Source of the DNA: an uncultured Pseudodesulfovibrio sp.
GTDB lineage: Bacteria > Desulfobacterota > Desulfovibrionia > Desulfovibrionales > Desulfovibrionaceae
Length of the DNA: 64,000 nt
Assembly (NCBI RefSeq): GCF_963662885.1
Contig: NZ_OY760055.1
Span: forward strand, 320,001-384,000
Direction of reading: 5' to 3'
The first letter of the stretch is position 1. The number at the start of each line of letters is the position of its first letter. Shown here in pieces: positions 52,601 to 59,995 of this stretch. A program made the translations under genes and the position numbers. The notes under the pieces were generated by a model that saw only the letters and a program-made list of their open reading frames with translations, did not search any database and was not told the DNA's origin.

Positions 52601-52630
52601 CTTGAGGAAGTTTCTACGGTTGGTGTGCAT
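49604..52630 (-). CDS. fdhA: formate dehydrogenase catalytic subunit FdhA, selenoprotein with in-frame TGA (Sec195)
   Basis: Oxidises formate to CO2 at a W/Mo bis-pterin site. It must be read through the TGA at 52046-52048, which encodes selenocysteine: the preceding sequence ends EHQARI and the following one begins HSATVAAL, the normal FdhA active-site context, and both parts share one frame with no gap. Total 1008 residues. Tat signal TNRRNFLKLS (residues 3-12) then a Cys-containing end at about residue 28. N-terminal 4Fe-4S ligands C54, C57, C61 and C91. The molybdopterin domains follow. Start ATG at 52630 has AGGAGG upstream. A SECIS-like hairpin lies after the TGA. fdhB follows after 14 bases. 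Confidence 0.96.
52013..52048 (-). promoter_or_regulatory. selenocysteine codon and putative bacterial SECIS hairpin in fdhA
   Basis: After the TGA (52048-52046) the minus strand folds as CGACT (52037-52033) with AGTCG (52017-52013), an inner TGC/GCA pair and the loop GGCTCTG, similar in place and loop type to the SECIS of E. coli fdhF. The distance from the TGA to the loop (about 17-20 bases) is as expected for SelB binding. Confidence 0.78.
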
Positions 52631-52653
52631 TGTACCTCCTGTGTTGTTGCGGG

Positions 52654-52884
52654 TCAGCGCCCGCGGATCTCGCGGCCGAGTGCCACGAGGAGCCTGTATC
52701 CGCCTAACTGTACGGCGGGACCGCAACCGGCAGAGAAGACGATGGGCTCGCCATGATGGCGATGGACCGCCGGAGTCATCTCCAGTGCCGCATGTCGGAC
52801 CCCGGCCGCAGCGAATCCCAGCCCGCCGAAGGGCATGGGTGTCGCGGCGGCTTCAGCCGGCAGATGTTGGTTGTTCATGCGCAT
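52654..52884 (-). CDS. small protein encoded directly upstream of fdhA, function unknown
   Basis: 76 residues, start ATG at 52884 with GGGAGAGG upstream at a good distance, stop 23 bases before the fdhA start. Codon use is like neighbouring genes. One cysteine (FSAGCGPAV, about residue 53). It contains PFGGLGFAAAG, which echoes FGGLGFGC of the FdhA signal region, so it could be a remnant or duplicated leader, or an unrelated small accessory protein for selenocysteine insertion, pterin loading or export. I know no matching family. The ribosome binding site and the tight spacing with fdhA are the main support. Confidence 0.5.
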   Translation of the reverse strand: MRMNNQHLPAEAAATPMPFGGLGFAAAGVRHAALEMTPAVHRHHGEPIVFSAGCGPAVQLGGYRLLVALGREIRGR

Positions 52885-53423
52885 ACGCGTGCCTCTCCCA
52901 TTTCTTCTGTTATCCCCCTTATGATGAATCCGCGACGAGTCAGCAAAGAAAGTTTTCTTTCAATACCTTTCACACAGCCAAAAACATGCTTTTTTTAACT
53001 GAATGGCTCTATAGCTGCGTCTACTTTATGTCAGTTTTGGCATAAACTGATTTCCGCCCCACGGTTTGACACCATGTGACCAGGATGATCCGCAAGCAAA
53101 AATCTGGTTGCCGAGCATTGGCCCAAGTCTTTTGCGCGCATGGCTATAAATCGCTTTTGAGGTTTTATCGACATACTGCAGCACGATTCAGGTCTCAAAT
53201 GTGGCTATGCGAAATTTTTGGTATTTCACTAATATTTTCAAATTGATAGTGAGGGTTATTTTTTGCCGAAATAGCTTTAGTTTTATATAGGTAGTGCTAT
53301 TGTAGAGATAAAACTATGCCTGGGGAGACATAAGAAGATCACTTCATAGTGAGCTCGAATTTTGGTCATGCGGGGTTGGCCCGTGCCAAATATGGAATAG
53401 GTTCCAAAGTTAAGGGGGCAAAC
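52885..53423. other. 539-base AT-rich divergent region between the fdhA leader gene and an orphan gene
   Basis: No gene that I trust. It is far more AT-rich than the flanking genes, mainly from 52920 to 53400. It holds a possible plus-strand promoter at 53263-53291 and a small palindrome TTGGC-CCGT-GCCAA (53376-53389) near the start of the orphan gene. The minus-strand promoter of fdhA should also lie here, but I cannot pick it confidently. Confidence 0.5.
53263..53291 (+). promoter_or_regulatory. possible sigma-70 promoter of the orphan gene
   Basis: TTGCCG and TATAGG with a 17-base spacer on the plus strand, each matching four of six consensus positions. The ATG of the next gene is about 130 bases downstream. 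Weak, visual evidence only. Confidence 0.3.
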
Positions 53424-54512
53424 ATGAAGAAAGAAATTCTGATCGGGGTGGTGACGACCATTTGTGGTCTGGTTATCGGCTATTTTTTCAATGAATATCG
53501 TGAGCGACCGGAGCCTTCGCTCATCATCGAGAATGTTGAGTTCACGAAGATTGAAAAAAAGAAGGCGCCGGAAATCGTCATTGAAGAAGACCTGATGAAA
53601 TTGTCGGAGCAGTCCCAATGGATGGCGAGTCTCGATTCAACGATTAGCCTGGAGGAGCTAGACGAGCTCATCAAGACGGATCTGTCCGAGACCGTGCGAG
53701 AACTGCAGAATATGGTGATCGTGCTGCCGAGGATCGAGACCTATGTTGTCCAGAAAGGGAACGCGCAAGTCTCGAACAATCAATACAGGCAGTTCCTCGC
53801 GCAGGCGGCGAGCATCGACACCATAACCTATATGACCATGAATCTCGCCGGGGCCATGCGCAGGGGTGAATTCAATCCGGTGGGATTGGCTTCCCAAGCT
53901 CAGGGGCCCGGGGCTGTGCTTGCCGGGATGGACGACAGTGAAGACGGGGATGATTTCGACAGGTATGACATCATGGCGACCAGATTGTTTTTGGAATGGC
54001 ATCCCGATGACCTGGCGGCCGCGGTTAACGTGCTGCAGTCCCAGGTCCCGGCGCAGCTCGTCCTCAACCAGTCCATACTGTCGAAGCTTGAGGAAAAGTG
54101 CGAGCAGGCCAGGAAGTTTCGGTATCAGGATTTCGTCAACGTCTCGGCTCTGGTCGTGAACAGCGGGGACAAGACAGTGACCATCGACCAGTACGCCGCC
54201 TTGCACCTGCCCAAGCTGCAGAGAAAGTTCTTCCTGATATCAGACAAGGGTAAGGGACAGATCGCCGTGCCTCCCGGAGAGGTGAGACACCTTCAGTTGA
54301 GATCGGACATGCCGCTGGAGGAGAGCGATGCGGGAGAGCTCAAGATGTTGTACAATACCAAGATCATAAATTGCCAGCTAACGGCCCGGCTGGTTACACA
54401 GCAGGAATTCACTCCGCGGTGGGTCCATTCGAAGCTGTCCGAGTTCTCCGGGGACAAGACCCGGCTGAAGAAGGAATATCTGGAGGCATCTCCCGTCCAG
54501 GCCGCGCAGTAG
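53424..54512 (+). CDS. orphan membrane-anchored protein of unknown function
   Basis: 362 residues from the ATG at 53424 (AAGGGGG upstream). One N-terminal membrane helix (about 5-22) then a hydrophilic body. The body has helical segments such as LSEQSQWMASLDSTISLEELDELI and a later beta-rich part; no catalytic motif or family is recognisable. It lies on the plus strand between two minus-strand formate dehydrogenase clusters, with AT-rich DNA upstream and a hairpin shared with the convergent transposase-like gene downstream, which suggests later insertion. Topology: short N-terminal tail, body probably outside or inside depending on the helix orientation; I cannot decide. Confidence 0.65.
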   Translation: MKKEILIGVVTTICGLVIGYFFNEYRERPEPSLIIENVEFTKIEKKKAPEIVIEEDLMKLSEQSQWMASLDSTISLEELDELIKTDLSETVRELQNMVIVLPRIETYVVQKGNAQVSNNQYRQFLAQAASIDTITYMTMNLAGAMRRGEFNPVGLASQAQGPGAVLAGMDDSEDGDDFDRYDIMATRLFLEWHPDDLAAAVNVLQSQVPAQLVLNQSILSKLEEKCEQARKFRYQDFVNVSALVVNSGDKTVTIDQYAALHLPKLQRKFFLISDKGKGQIAVPPGEVRHLQLRSDMPLEESDAGELKMLYNTKIINCQLTARLVTQQEFTPRWVHSKLSEFSGDKTRLKKEYLEASPVQAAQ

Positions 54513-54520
54513 TCGGCTAG

Positions 54521-54548
54521 CCGGGGCGAACCTGCGGGTTCGCCCCGG
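54521..54548. terminator. hairpin between the orphan and transposase-like genes
   Basis: Twelve-pair perfect stem CCGGGGCGAACC (54521-54532) with GGTTCGCCCCGG (54537-54548), loop TGCG. It lies in the 45-base gap between two convergent genes and may terminate both, though T tracts are poor. Confidence 0.65.
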
Positions 54549-54557
54549 GGAAGTAAA

Positions 54558-55484
54558 TTAGTCCGTATTCGGAACCAGCGCGCAGAGGTAGGCGGCCAGG
54601 ATTTCTCCCAGAGGCTTGTGGCGGTTGTTGAACCGGAACTCCAGTTCCTTCATGTACAGCGGGAAGCGCTGACAGGAGATGCCCCGGAATTTCTTGATGC
54701 GCGACTGGGCGTATTCCCAGAACTCGTCGTTCACCGCGTCGATGTGAGGGGGTTCGTCGTAGCGCCGAATGACCTCGTAGGGCAGGGAGTCGTTGCCGCA
54801 GAACATGAGCGCGTCATATTCCTTGTAGCGGTCGGTGTAGACCAGGTTGCCCGAACGGATGAGCTTGAGGTGGAAGTTCATGTGGAAGTGGAACAGGGTC
54901 TCGGCCTGGAACCCGGGCACGAGGTCTATGAAGACCAGGTCGTCGCGGCGCAGGATGCCGTAGACCGGGATCGTGTCCATGCGCATCTCGCGCGGGCCGC
55001 CTGTCAGCCGGTTGCCCTTGAGGTAGGAGTCCAGGCCGGTGGCCGGGCTGATGAGCTGTCGGGCGTCCAGCGCATTGGCCAGAATGGCGAAGCGGATGGC
55101 GGTCAACGCCTTGTAGACCGTGTTATAGGACAGGCTCAGCTCCTCCTTCATCTGGTGGACCGAGCGTTCCTCCACGAACAGGACGATGAGCCGCAGCCAC
55201 TCGGCCGGGCTGAGCGCGCCGTTATTTATCCACCGGCCCGAAAAGGGCTGGAAGGTGTATTTGCATGACGCGCAACGCAGGCGTTCCCCGGACAGGGTGT
55301 AGACCTTGCGATGTCCGCAGCGCGGACAGAAGGGGTCGCCTGTGGGCCAGGCCAGTTCCAGGAAATATTCCCTGGCCTTGTCCTCGTCGTGGAGCAGCGC
55401 CTCGAAGGCGGCGGCGTCCGGCGGCGGAATGACCGGGAGGATGTGCGAATTTTTCGGCATGACGTCCCGTTGCGTTTCGGGCAT
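54558..55484 (-). CDS. IS1595/ISXO2-type transposase-like protein coupled to fdhE
   Basis: 308 residues. N-terminal zinc ribbon (C53, C56, C71, C74; CPRC and CASC), a helix-turn-helix-like part (LSPAEWLRLIV to LSLSYNTVYKAL), then the DDE-like core: GLDSYLKG (D152), VYTDRYKEY (D218) and VNDEFW (D253/E254), ending RFNNRHK as in IS1595 enzymes. The first motif lacks the usual DE pair. The ATG at 55484 is 14 bases after the fdhE stop and has GGGAGGGG upstream, so it is translated from the fdhE mRNA. I see no inverted repeats or target duplications around it. Either a fixed insertion or a domesticated protein. Confidence 0.8.
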   Translation of the reverse strand: MPETQRDVMPKNSHILPVIPPPDAAAFEALLHDEDKAREYFLELAWPTGDPFCPRCGHRKVYTLSGERLRCASCKYTFQPFSGRWINNGALSPAEWLRLIVLFVEERSVHQMKEELSLSYNTVYKALTAIRFAILANALDARQLISPATGLDSYLKGNRLTGGPREMRMDTIPVYGILRRDDLVFIDLVPGFQAETLFHFHMNFHLKLIRSGNLVYTDRYKEYDALMFCGNDSLPYEVIRRYDEPPHIDAVNDEFWEYAQSRIKKFRGISCQRFPLYMKELEFRFNNRHKPLGEILAAYLCALVPNTD

Positions 55485-55498
55485 GGCCCCTCCCGCTG

Positions 55499-56386
55499 TT
55501 AGAACCCCCAGGCGGACAGCGTGGCCCGCCGGTATCCCTGGTTCGCAGCCACGTAGTCCAGGGCCAGTGAATCGAGGTCATCAAGAACCGGAAGCGCCAC
55601 GCGGTCCATCTCCCGGAAGTCTATGGTTTTCACATAGCTCTTGCATGAATCGCAGACGTCCACCCGGAATCCGGGTTCCTCGTCCACGGTGAAAAAGGTC
55701 AGCTTCTTGTGGTCGTCCTCGCCGCAGACCGGGCAGGCGATGCGCTTGATACGGTAGTGATGGCGGCAAAACGAACAGGTGGCGTGCCTGAAGCCTTCTT
55801 TCTGCTCCAGGGAGGAGATCAACGGCATGGACCCGCATATCGGGCAGGTGCCCACGGGCATGACCTTCATTTCGGGCAGCTTTTCGGCCAGCATTCCGGC
55901 TGCGGCCTCGATGGACGGGCCCATGGATGCCAGGGCCAGGAAGGGCAGGGTCCGGGGTGCCTCGGGCATGCGTTCGGCCCAGCTGGCGAAAAAGGTCGTG
56001 TCATCGTCCAGGATGTGGCGGAACAACTCCTCCGGGGTCAACTCGCCCTTTTCCAGGGCTTCGCCGACCATGCGGGCTCCCTTGCCCAGGGGGCCTTCGA
56101 TCTTGCCGACCAACTCGACCAGCTCGCCGAGCAGGGTTTCGGCCTGTTTGGCGTCATAGGGGAAGTTCTCGCGGTTGATCAGGGCTACGCCCTGGAACAC
56201 GCCCTCGGGTGGGGTAAGCTCGCTGTCCGGGGGCAGGATCACCTCGGCCTCGGGGAGAGCGGCCAGTTGAAGATGCGTCACGGCATCGAGCATGTCGATG
56301 AGTTCGGCGGAGATGTAAGACTTCTTTCTGAGCTGCGCCAGCTTGCGGTCGAGCCTGCTGGTCTCAAGGTCCATGTTGCGTTCCAT
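55499..56386 (-). CDS. fdhE: formate dehydrogenase accessory protein FdhE
   Basis: 295 residues from the ATG at 56386 (GGAG upstream). FdhE is a cytoplasmic rubredoxin-like iron protein that helps assemble formate dehydrogenase before export. The C-terminal half has the paired metal-binding cysteines: CPICGS, then CSFCRHH, CPVCGED and CDSCKSY, the four-motif pattern of FdhE. The N-terminal half is the usual helical domain. Downstream, the transposase-like gene starts after 14 bases; upstream, fdhD is on the same strand across a 236-base AT-rich gap. Confidence 0.93.
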   Translation of the reverse strand: MERNMDLETSRLDRKLAQLRKKSYISAELIDMLDAVTHLQLAALPEAEVILPPDSELTPPEGVFQGVALINRENFPYDAKQAETLLGELVELVGKIEGPLGKGARMVGEALEKGELTPEELFRHILDDDTTFFASWAERMPEAPRTLPFLALASMGPSIEAAAGMLAEKLPEMKVMPVGTCPICGSMPLISSLEQKEGFRHATCSFCRHHYRIKRIACPVCGEDDHKKLTFFTVDEEPGFRVDVCDSCKSYVKTIDFREMDRVALPVLDDLDSLALDYVAANQGYRRATLSAWGF

Positions 56387-56622
56387 GTGGTTCTCCAGAG
56401 TGTTTTCCGATCTTGAAAAACAATATCGGAGCGGAACGCTATCTTGCCAAAGGTCTTGCACTTACTCAAGCTTTGGCACAGAAATCTATAACATATTAAA
56501 ATATAGAACTTTTCATGTTATGATTATGCTCAAATGGACATATAATGAATAGAATGGCTCAATAAAACTGGCTGTTTACAAAGGCAAAAAAAATCATGCT
56601 TCAGGGCTTGGCGGAGGGGAAA
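56387..56622. other. AT-rich gap between fdhD and fdhE
   Basis: 236 bases, very AT-rich from 56460 to 56590, no gene visible. It probably holds the fdhE promoter; I could not place a -35/-10 or -24/-12 pair with confidence. Confidence 0.5.
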
Positions 56623-57408
56623 TCAGAAGCCCACGATCCGCCCGTTGTCGTTGTAGACCCAGAAACTGTCGTCCTTGATGTTGCCGATCAGGGTGATGCC
56701 GGTCTTTTTGGCGAGTTCCACGGAGAAGCTGGTGGCCACGGCCGTTGAGGCCAGAACCGGGACGCCGATGCGGACGACCTTGAGCAGGATCTCCGAGGCG
56801 ATCCGTCCGGTGGAGACAATCATCTTGTCGTCCACGGCCACGTCGTCCAGGAAGCATTGACCGCAGAGCATGTCGATGGCGTTGTGTCGCCCGATGTCCT
56901 CGCGGAACAGGAGCATTTCTTCAGGCGTGCACAGGGACGAGTTGTGGCAGCCGCGCGTTTGCTTGTACAGCGTGGAGCGTTCGTGCAGTTCCTTGGCCAG
57001 GGCCAGGATCTGGTCCGGGGTGACGCGCACGTCGCCGCCCACCTTGCGTTTGGAGATGGTCGCCACGTTGCGCCCGAAGTTGGTGCCCTTGCCGCAGCCC
57101 GAAGTGATGGACCGCTCCATGATCCGGTCCTTCCACGGGTCGTGGCAGACCTCCACCTCGGCCACCAGCCGGTCGCCTTCGTCATGAACGGTCAGGTCCG
57201 TGAGCTGGGCCGGGCTGGAGATGAAGGCGTCGGACTTGAGAAAGCCCACGGCCAGGTACTCGGGGTACTTCGCGGTACACAAGAGGGTGACCACCTCGCG
57301 GCCGTTGAGCATGATGGTCAGCGGCACCTCCCGGATGGAGCTGATCTTCTTGCGGGTGAACCCCTGCTTGTACTCGTGGACGTCGTATTCGTATGATTCC
57401 GGACTCAT
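56623..57408 (-). CDS. fdhD: formate dehydrogenase sulfurtransferase FdhD
   Basis: 261 residues from the ATG at 57408 (GGAGG upstream). FdhD moves sulfur from IscS to the pterin of FdhA and is essential for activity. Landmarks: VPLTIMLNGREVVTL, LAVGFLKSD, IGRHNAID and the late STGRIASEIL and VPVLAS. Where many homologues have a CxxC loop, this one reads SGCGKGTN (C105, single cysteine); a further pair C154/C160 (RGCHNSSLC) lies later. The gene probably starts its own transcript; about 100 bases upstream have no clear sigma-54 site. The molybdenum/tungsten cofactor comes from the moa genes at 14.7 kb and others outside. Confidence 0.95.
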   Translation of the reverse strand: MSPESYEYDVHEYKQGFTRKKISSIREVPLTIMLNGREVVTLLCTAKYPEYLAVGFLKSDAFISSPAQLTDLTVHDEGDRLVAEVEVCHDPWKDRIMERSITSGCGKGTNFGRNVATISKRKVGGDVRVTPDQILALAKELHERSTLYKQTRGCHNSSLCTPEEMLLFREDIGRHNAIDMLCGQCFLDDVAVDDKMIVSTGRIASEILLKVVRIGVPVLASTAVATSFSVELAKKTGITLIGNIKDDSFWVYNDNGRIVGF

Positions 57409-57685
57409 TTCCGCCTCCATGCCGTGCCGCATAGCGGCATCCCTTCCTGATTACCTTCTATATTTCCCGATCGGGTGCGGGCAAGCAGGGCCATTTACCC
57501 CTGACTCTCACACCCGCCCGAAGCCTTAACAAATCTTGATGGGCAAATGGGTATCCGCGAGGTGCCCCGGCCCGATACAAATAATGAACGGTCCGCTTTT
57601 GCCCGCCTGCCCGCCTACGGGAAGGGGAGACAACCTTCGGCTGTTGCCGGACGGCGGGGATGAGCGGAACAACCAGGAGATGCCT

Positions 57686-58156
57686 ATGGATATTCAATCC
57701 GTGAGTTCCATGAGCGGCATGATGGGAATGCAGGGCGGTATGATGCGGCCTCCGGAGAAGCCGGATGCCGAGGAGATGGCCAGCGATTTCCTCGATGCCA
57801 TGGATTCGGACGGCGATGGCCAACTCAGCCAGTCGGAGTTTGCGGTGGGAGATGGCGAGACCATCGACACCGAGGCGTTCGACGCTCTGGACACCAACCA
57901 GGACGGCTTTGTCTCCCAGGAGGAGCTTGAGGCCGACGCCCAGTCCAAGATCGACACCATGGCTTCGCAGCTCCAGTCCGGGAGCCTGTTCTCCGGCATC
58001 GAGCAGACCGGCGACAGCGAGCAGTTCCAGCAGTTGCTGGACATGATGGGTTCCTCTTCAACAGATCAGGCGTCCGGCGCCCAAGCCTATGGGCAGATGC
58101 AGGGGGGCGGGTACGATACGAGTGCGTACGGCTCGGTCCTGAGCATGAGCGCGTAG
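57686..58156 (+). CDS. EF-hand calcium-binding protein
   Basis: 156 residues from the ATG at 57686 (AGGAG upstream). A short Met/Gly-rich N-terminus precedes two EF-hand loops: D40-S-D42-G-D44-G-Q-L-S-Q-S-E51 and D69-T-N71-Q-D73-G-F-V-S-Q-E-E80, both with complete 12-residue ligand sets. The tail is Gln/Ser/Gly/Tyr-rich. No obvious signal peptide. In bacteria such small EF-hand proteins have calcium-buffer or regulator roles. It is the only plus-strand gene before the convergent flagellar genes, with a terminator behind it. Confidence 0.88.
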   Translation: MDIQSVSSMSGMMGMQGGMMRPPEKPDAEEMASDFLDAMDSDGDGQLSQSEFAVGDGETIDTEAFDALDTNQDGFVSQEELEADAQSKIDTMASQLQSGSLFSGIEQTGDSEQFQQLLDMMGSSSTDQASGAQAYGQMQGGGYDTSAYGSVLSMSA

Positions 58157-58193
58157 ACGGTCCCGGCAGACCTTCCGTCGGGACTTGTACCCC

Positions 58194-58222
58194 AGGCCGC
58201 CTGCGGGCGGCCTTTTATTTTG
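58194..58222 (+). terminator. intrinsic terminator of the EF-hand gene
   Basis: Eight-pair stem AGGCCGCC (58194-58201) with GGCGGCCT (58206-58213), four-base loop, then TTTATTTT. It begins about 38 bases after the stop codon. Confidence 0.88.
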
Positions 58223-58264
58223 CGGGGAGCGGGGGCTGCGTCGTCTACCTTGGGAGCACTTCCC

Positions 58265-59986
58265 TTACATGGCCTCGATCAGCGAGGTCAGGGCCGTGCT
58301 CTGGCTGTCATAGGTGGCGAGCAGGGCGTCCAGTGCGGCGTACTTTCTTTCCAGCGATGTCTCCATGGCATCCAGCCGCTTCTCTTCATTATATATCTGG
58401 TTGTCCAGGCTGGTGACGCTTTCCTCGTAGTGGTTGATGAGGATGGTCAGGGAGCCGGTCTCGGCGTTGGTCACCGCGTCGAGCGAATCCGACAGCTCGC
58501 CGATCTTGCCCTGCTTGACCCGGGCCGTGCCCTCGTAATCGCCGTCGGCCGAAGAGCCCACGGAAATATACAAGCCTCTGGCGTCTCCCGTTCCGGCCAG
58601 GATGGTCCAGCCGTCGATGGTGGCTTCCTCGCCGTCGATGTAGGCCGAAACCAGTTCGCCGCCGGACACGGTATACTCGACGCTGTGTTCCCCGGCTTCG
58701 GTGACCCCGTCGATGACCGAGATGACCTGAAAGTCCTCGCTGTCCGACTCGCCTTCGGCCCGGGCCGAAAACAGTGAGGCCACGGCTGCGGCGTCGTTAT
58801 CCAGGGCATCCTCCAGGTCGTCCTCGTCCAGAAGCAACTGGCCGTAGGTATCCGAGTCCTCATCCGTGTCCGTGGAAAAGCCTATCTGGGACAGGGCGTT
58901 GTAATAGTCGCCGCCGGTCTCCTCGTCGTAACGCGTGAAGCCCAGTGCGGAAGAGGACAGGATGGACTTGATGTTGTTGTAGACGATGTCCAGGGCGTAG
59001 CTGTCCACGGTATAGCTCTCCTCGTCGTCCGAGTCTTCCTCTTCGGTGACGCGGCCCGTCAGGAGCTGGATGTCTTCGATGATTACGTTGAGCGACTCCT
59101 GGAATTCCACGATCTTGTCGTACATGTCGTCGGTGTCGTATTCGACCGAGATCTGCAGGGTGTCGCCGTCGGTGGTGTCCTTGAGGTCGAAGGTCAGGCC
59201 GTCGATGACGTCGTCGATGGAGTTGGAATCGCGCTCGATCCAGTCTCCGTCGTCGGGCGGAAAACCGTCGACCTTGATCTGCGAGTTCTGACCGGCCTGG
59301 GTGTTGACGAAGCCGTCCACGGTCATGTCGGTCAGGTCGCCGGTGTCGGTGACGGTCAGGGTGTTGTCCGCCCCCGCGTCGCAGCTTTTGAGCACCAGGT
59401 AGGACACGTCGCCGTCGTCCATGATGGAGGCCTCGAACTTGTCGCGGGCGTCCACGGAGCCGTTGATGGTCGAGACCAGGCCCTCCAGGGTGGTCCCGGC
59501 CGCGACGTCTATGGAAATCTCCTCGCCGCCGAACTCCACGGTCAGGGAGGTGGCCGTATCGGTCACCACCGACTCTTCGGAGTCGTACGCCGTGCCGGTG
59601 TTGACCCAGACGTCGTTCAGGGCCAGCTGATTGACGATTATGGTGTGGATGCCCACCTCGGCGTCGCCGTCGGCGTCCACCTCCACCTGATCGTCGCTGA
59701 CCTCGGCGACCATGGAGTAGAACTCGTCGGGTTCGTCCATGTCGTCCAGAACGTCGTTGAAGTCGTCGATGGCGTCCGAGAGTTGCTCCATGAGGTCGAT
59801 GACGTATTCGTATTCGTCCTTCTTATCCTCATAGGATTCGAGCTGGTAGCTCTCGGAGTCGATGATGGCGTCGATGATCTCGGAGAAGTCCGTACCGTTT
59901 CCCAGCCCGGAAAAGGACACGTCGCCCGACGTGGTCAGCGGTTCGTAAGCCTCGACATTGCTGGAAAGGGAAGAGACGTAACCCAT
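58265..59986 (-). CDS. fliD: flagellar filament cap protein FliD (HAP2)
   Basis: 573 residues. N-terminal GLGNGTDFSEIIDAII (the FliD_N pattern with a coiled segment) and C-terminal coiled coil with INHYEESVTSLDNQIYNEEKRLDAMETSLERKY, then SLIEAM at the end, as in FliD_C. The middle is strongly acidic with runs of D and E, typical of marine or anaerobic bacteria. It caps the filament and guides flagellin assembly. It lies ten bases after flgL and is last of the transcribed series flgE-flgK-flgL-fliD. Confidence 0.93.
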   Translation of the reverse strand: MGYVSSLSSNVEAYEPLTTSGDVSFSGLGNGTDFSEIIDAIIDSESYQLESYEDKKDEYEYVIDLMEQLSDAIDDFNDVLDDMDEPDEFYSMVAEVSDDQVEVDADGDAEVGIHTIIVNQLALNDVWVNTGTAYDSEESVVTDTATSLTVEFGGEEISIDVAAGTTLEGLVSTINGSVDARDKFEASIMDDGDVSYLVLKSCDAGADNTLTVTDTGDLTDMTVDGFVNTQAGQNSQIKVDGFPPDDGDWIERDSNSIDDVIDGLTFDLKDTTDGDTLQISVEYDTDDMYDKIVEFQESLNVIIEDIQLLTGRVTEEEDSDDEESYTVDSYALDIVYNNIKSILSSSALGFTRYDEETGGDYYNALSQIGFSTDTDEDSDTYGQLLLDEDDLEDALDNDAAAVASLFSARAEGESDSEDFQVISVIDGVTEAGEHSVEYTVSGGELVSAYIDGEEATIDGWTILAGTGDARGLYISVGSSADGDYEGTARVKQGKIGELSDSLDAVTNAETGSLTILINHYEESVTSLDNQIYNEEKRLDAMETSLERKYAALDALLATYDSQSTALTSLIEAM

Positions 59987-59995
59987 GGCTGCCTC

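Noticed and set aside
49604..52726. Reading fdhA as a disrupted pseudogene because of the TGA
   Set aside because: The stop is exactly at the selenocysteine site of formate dehydrogenases, the frame is unbroken and a SECIS-like hairpin follows.
49577..52756. Very long plus-strand open frame (about 1059 codons) antisense to fdhA
   Set aside because: It is a by-product of GC-biased third positions in fdhA; it has no family pattern, no ribosome binding site and no support from neighbouring genes.
54500..55500. A complete insertion sequence around the IS1595-like gene
   Set aside because: No terminal inverted repeats or target duplications are visible at the edges; the strong hairpin at 54521-54548 lies on one side only.
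57409..57530. Sigma-54 promoter before fdhD (minus-strand TGGCCCTGCTTGC)
   Set aside because: GG and GC are 10 bases apart instead of 12, so the spacing does not fit.
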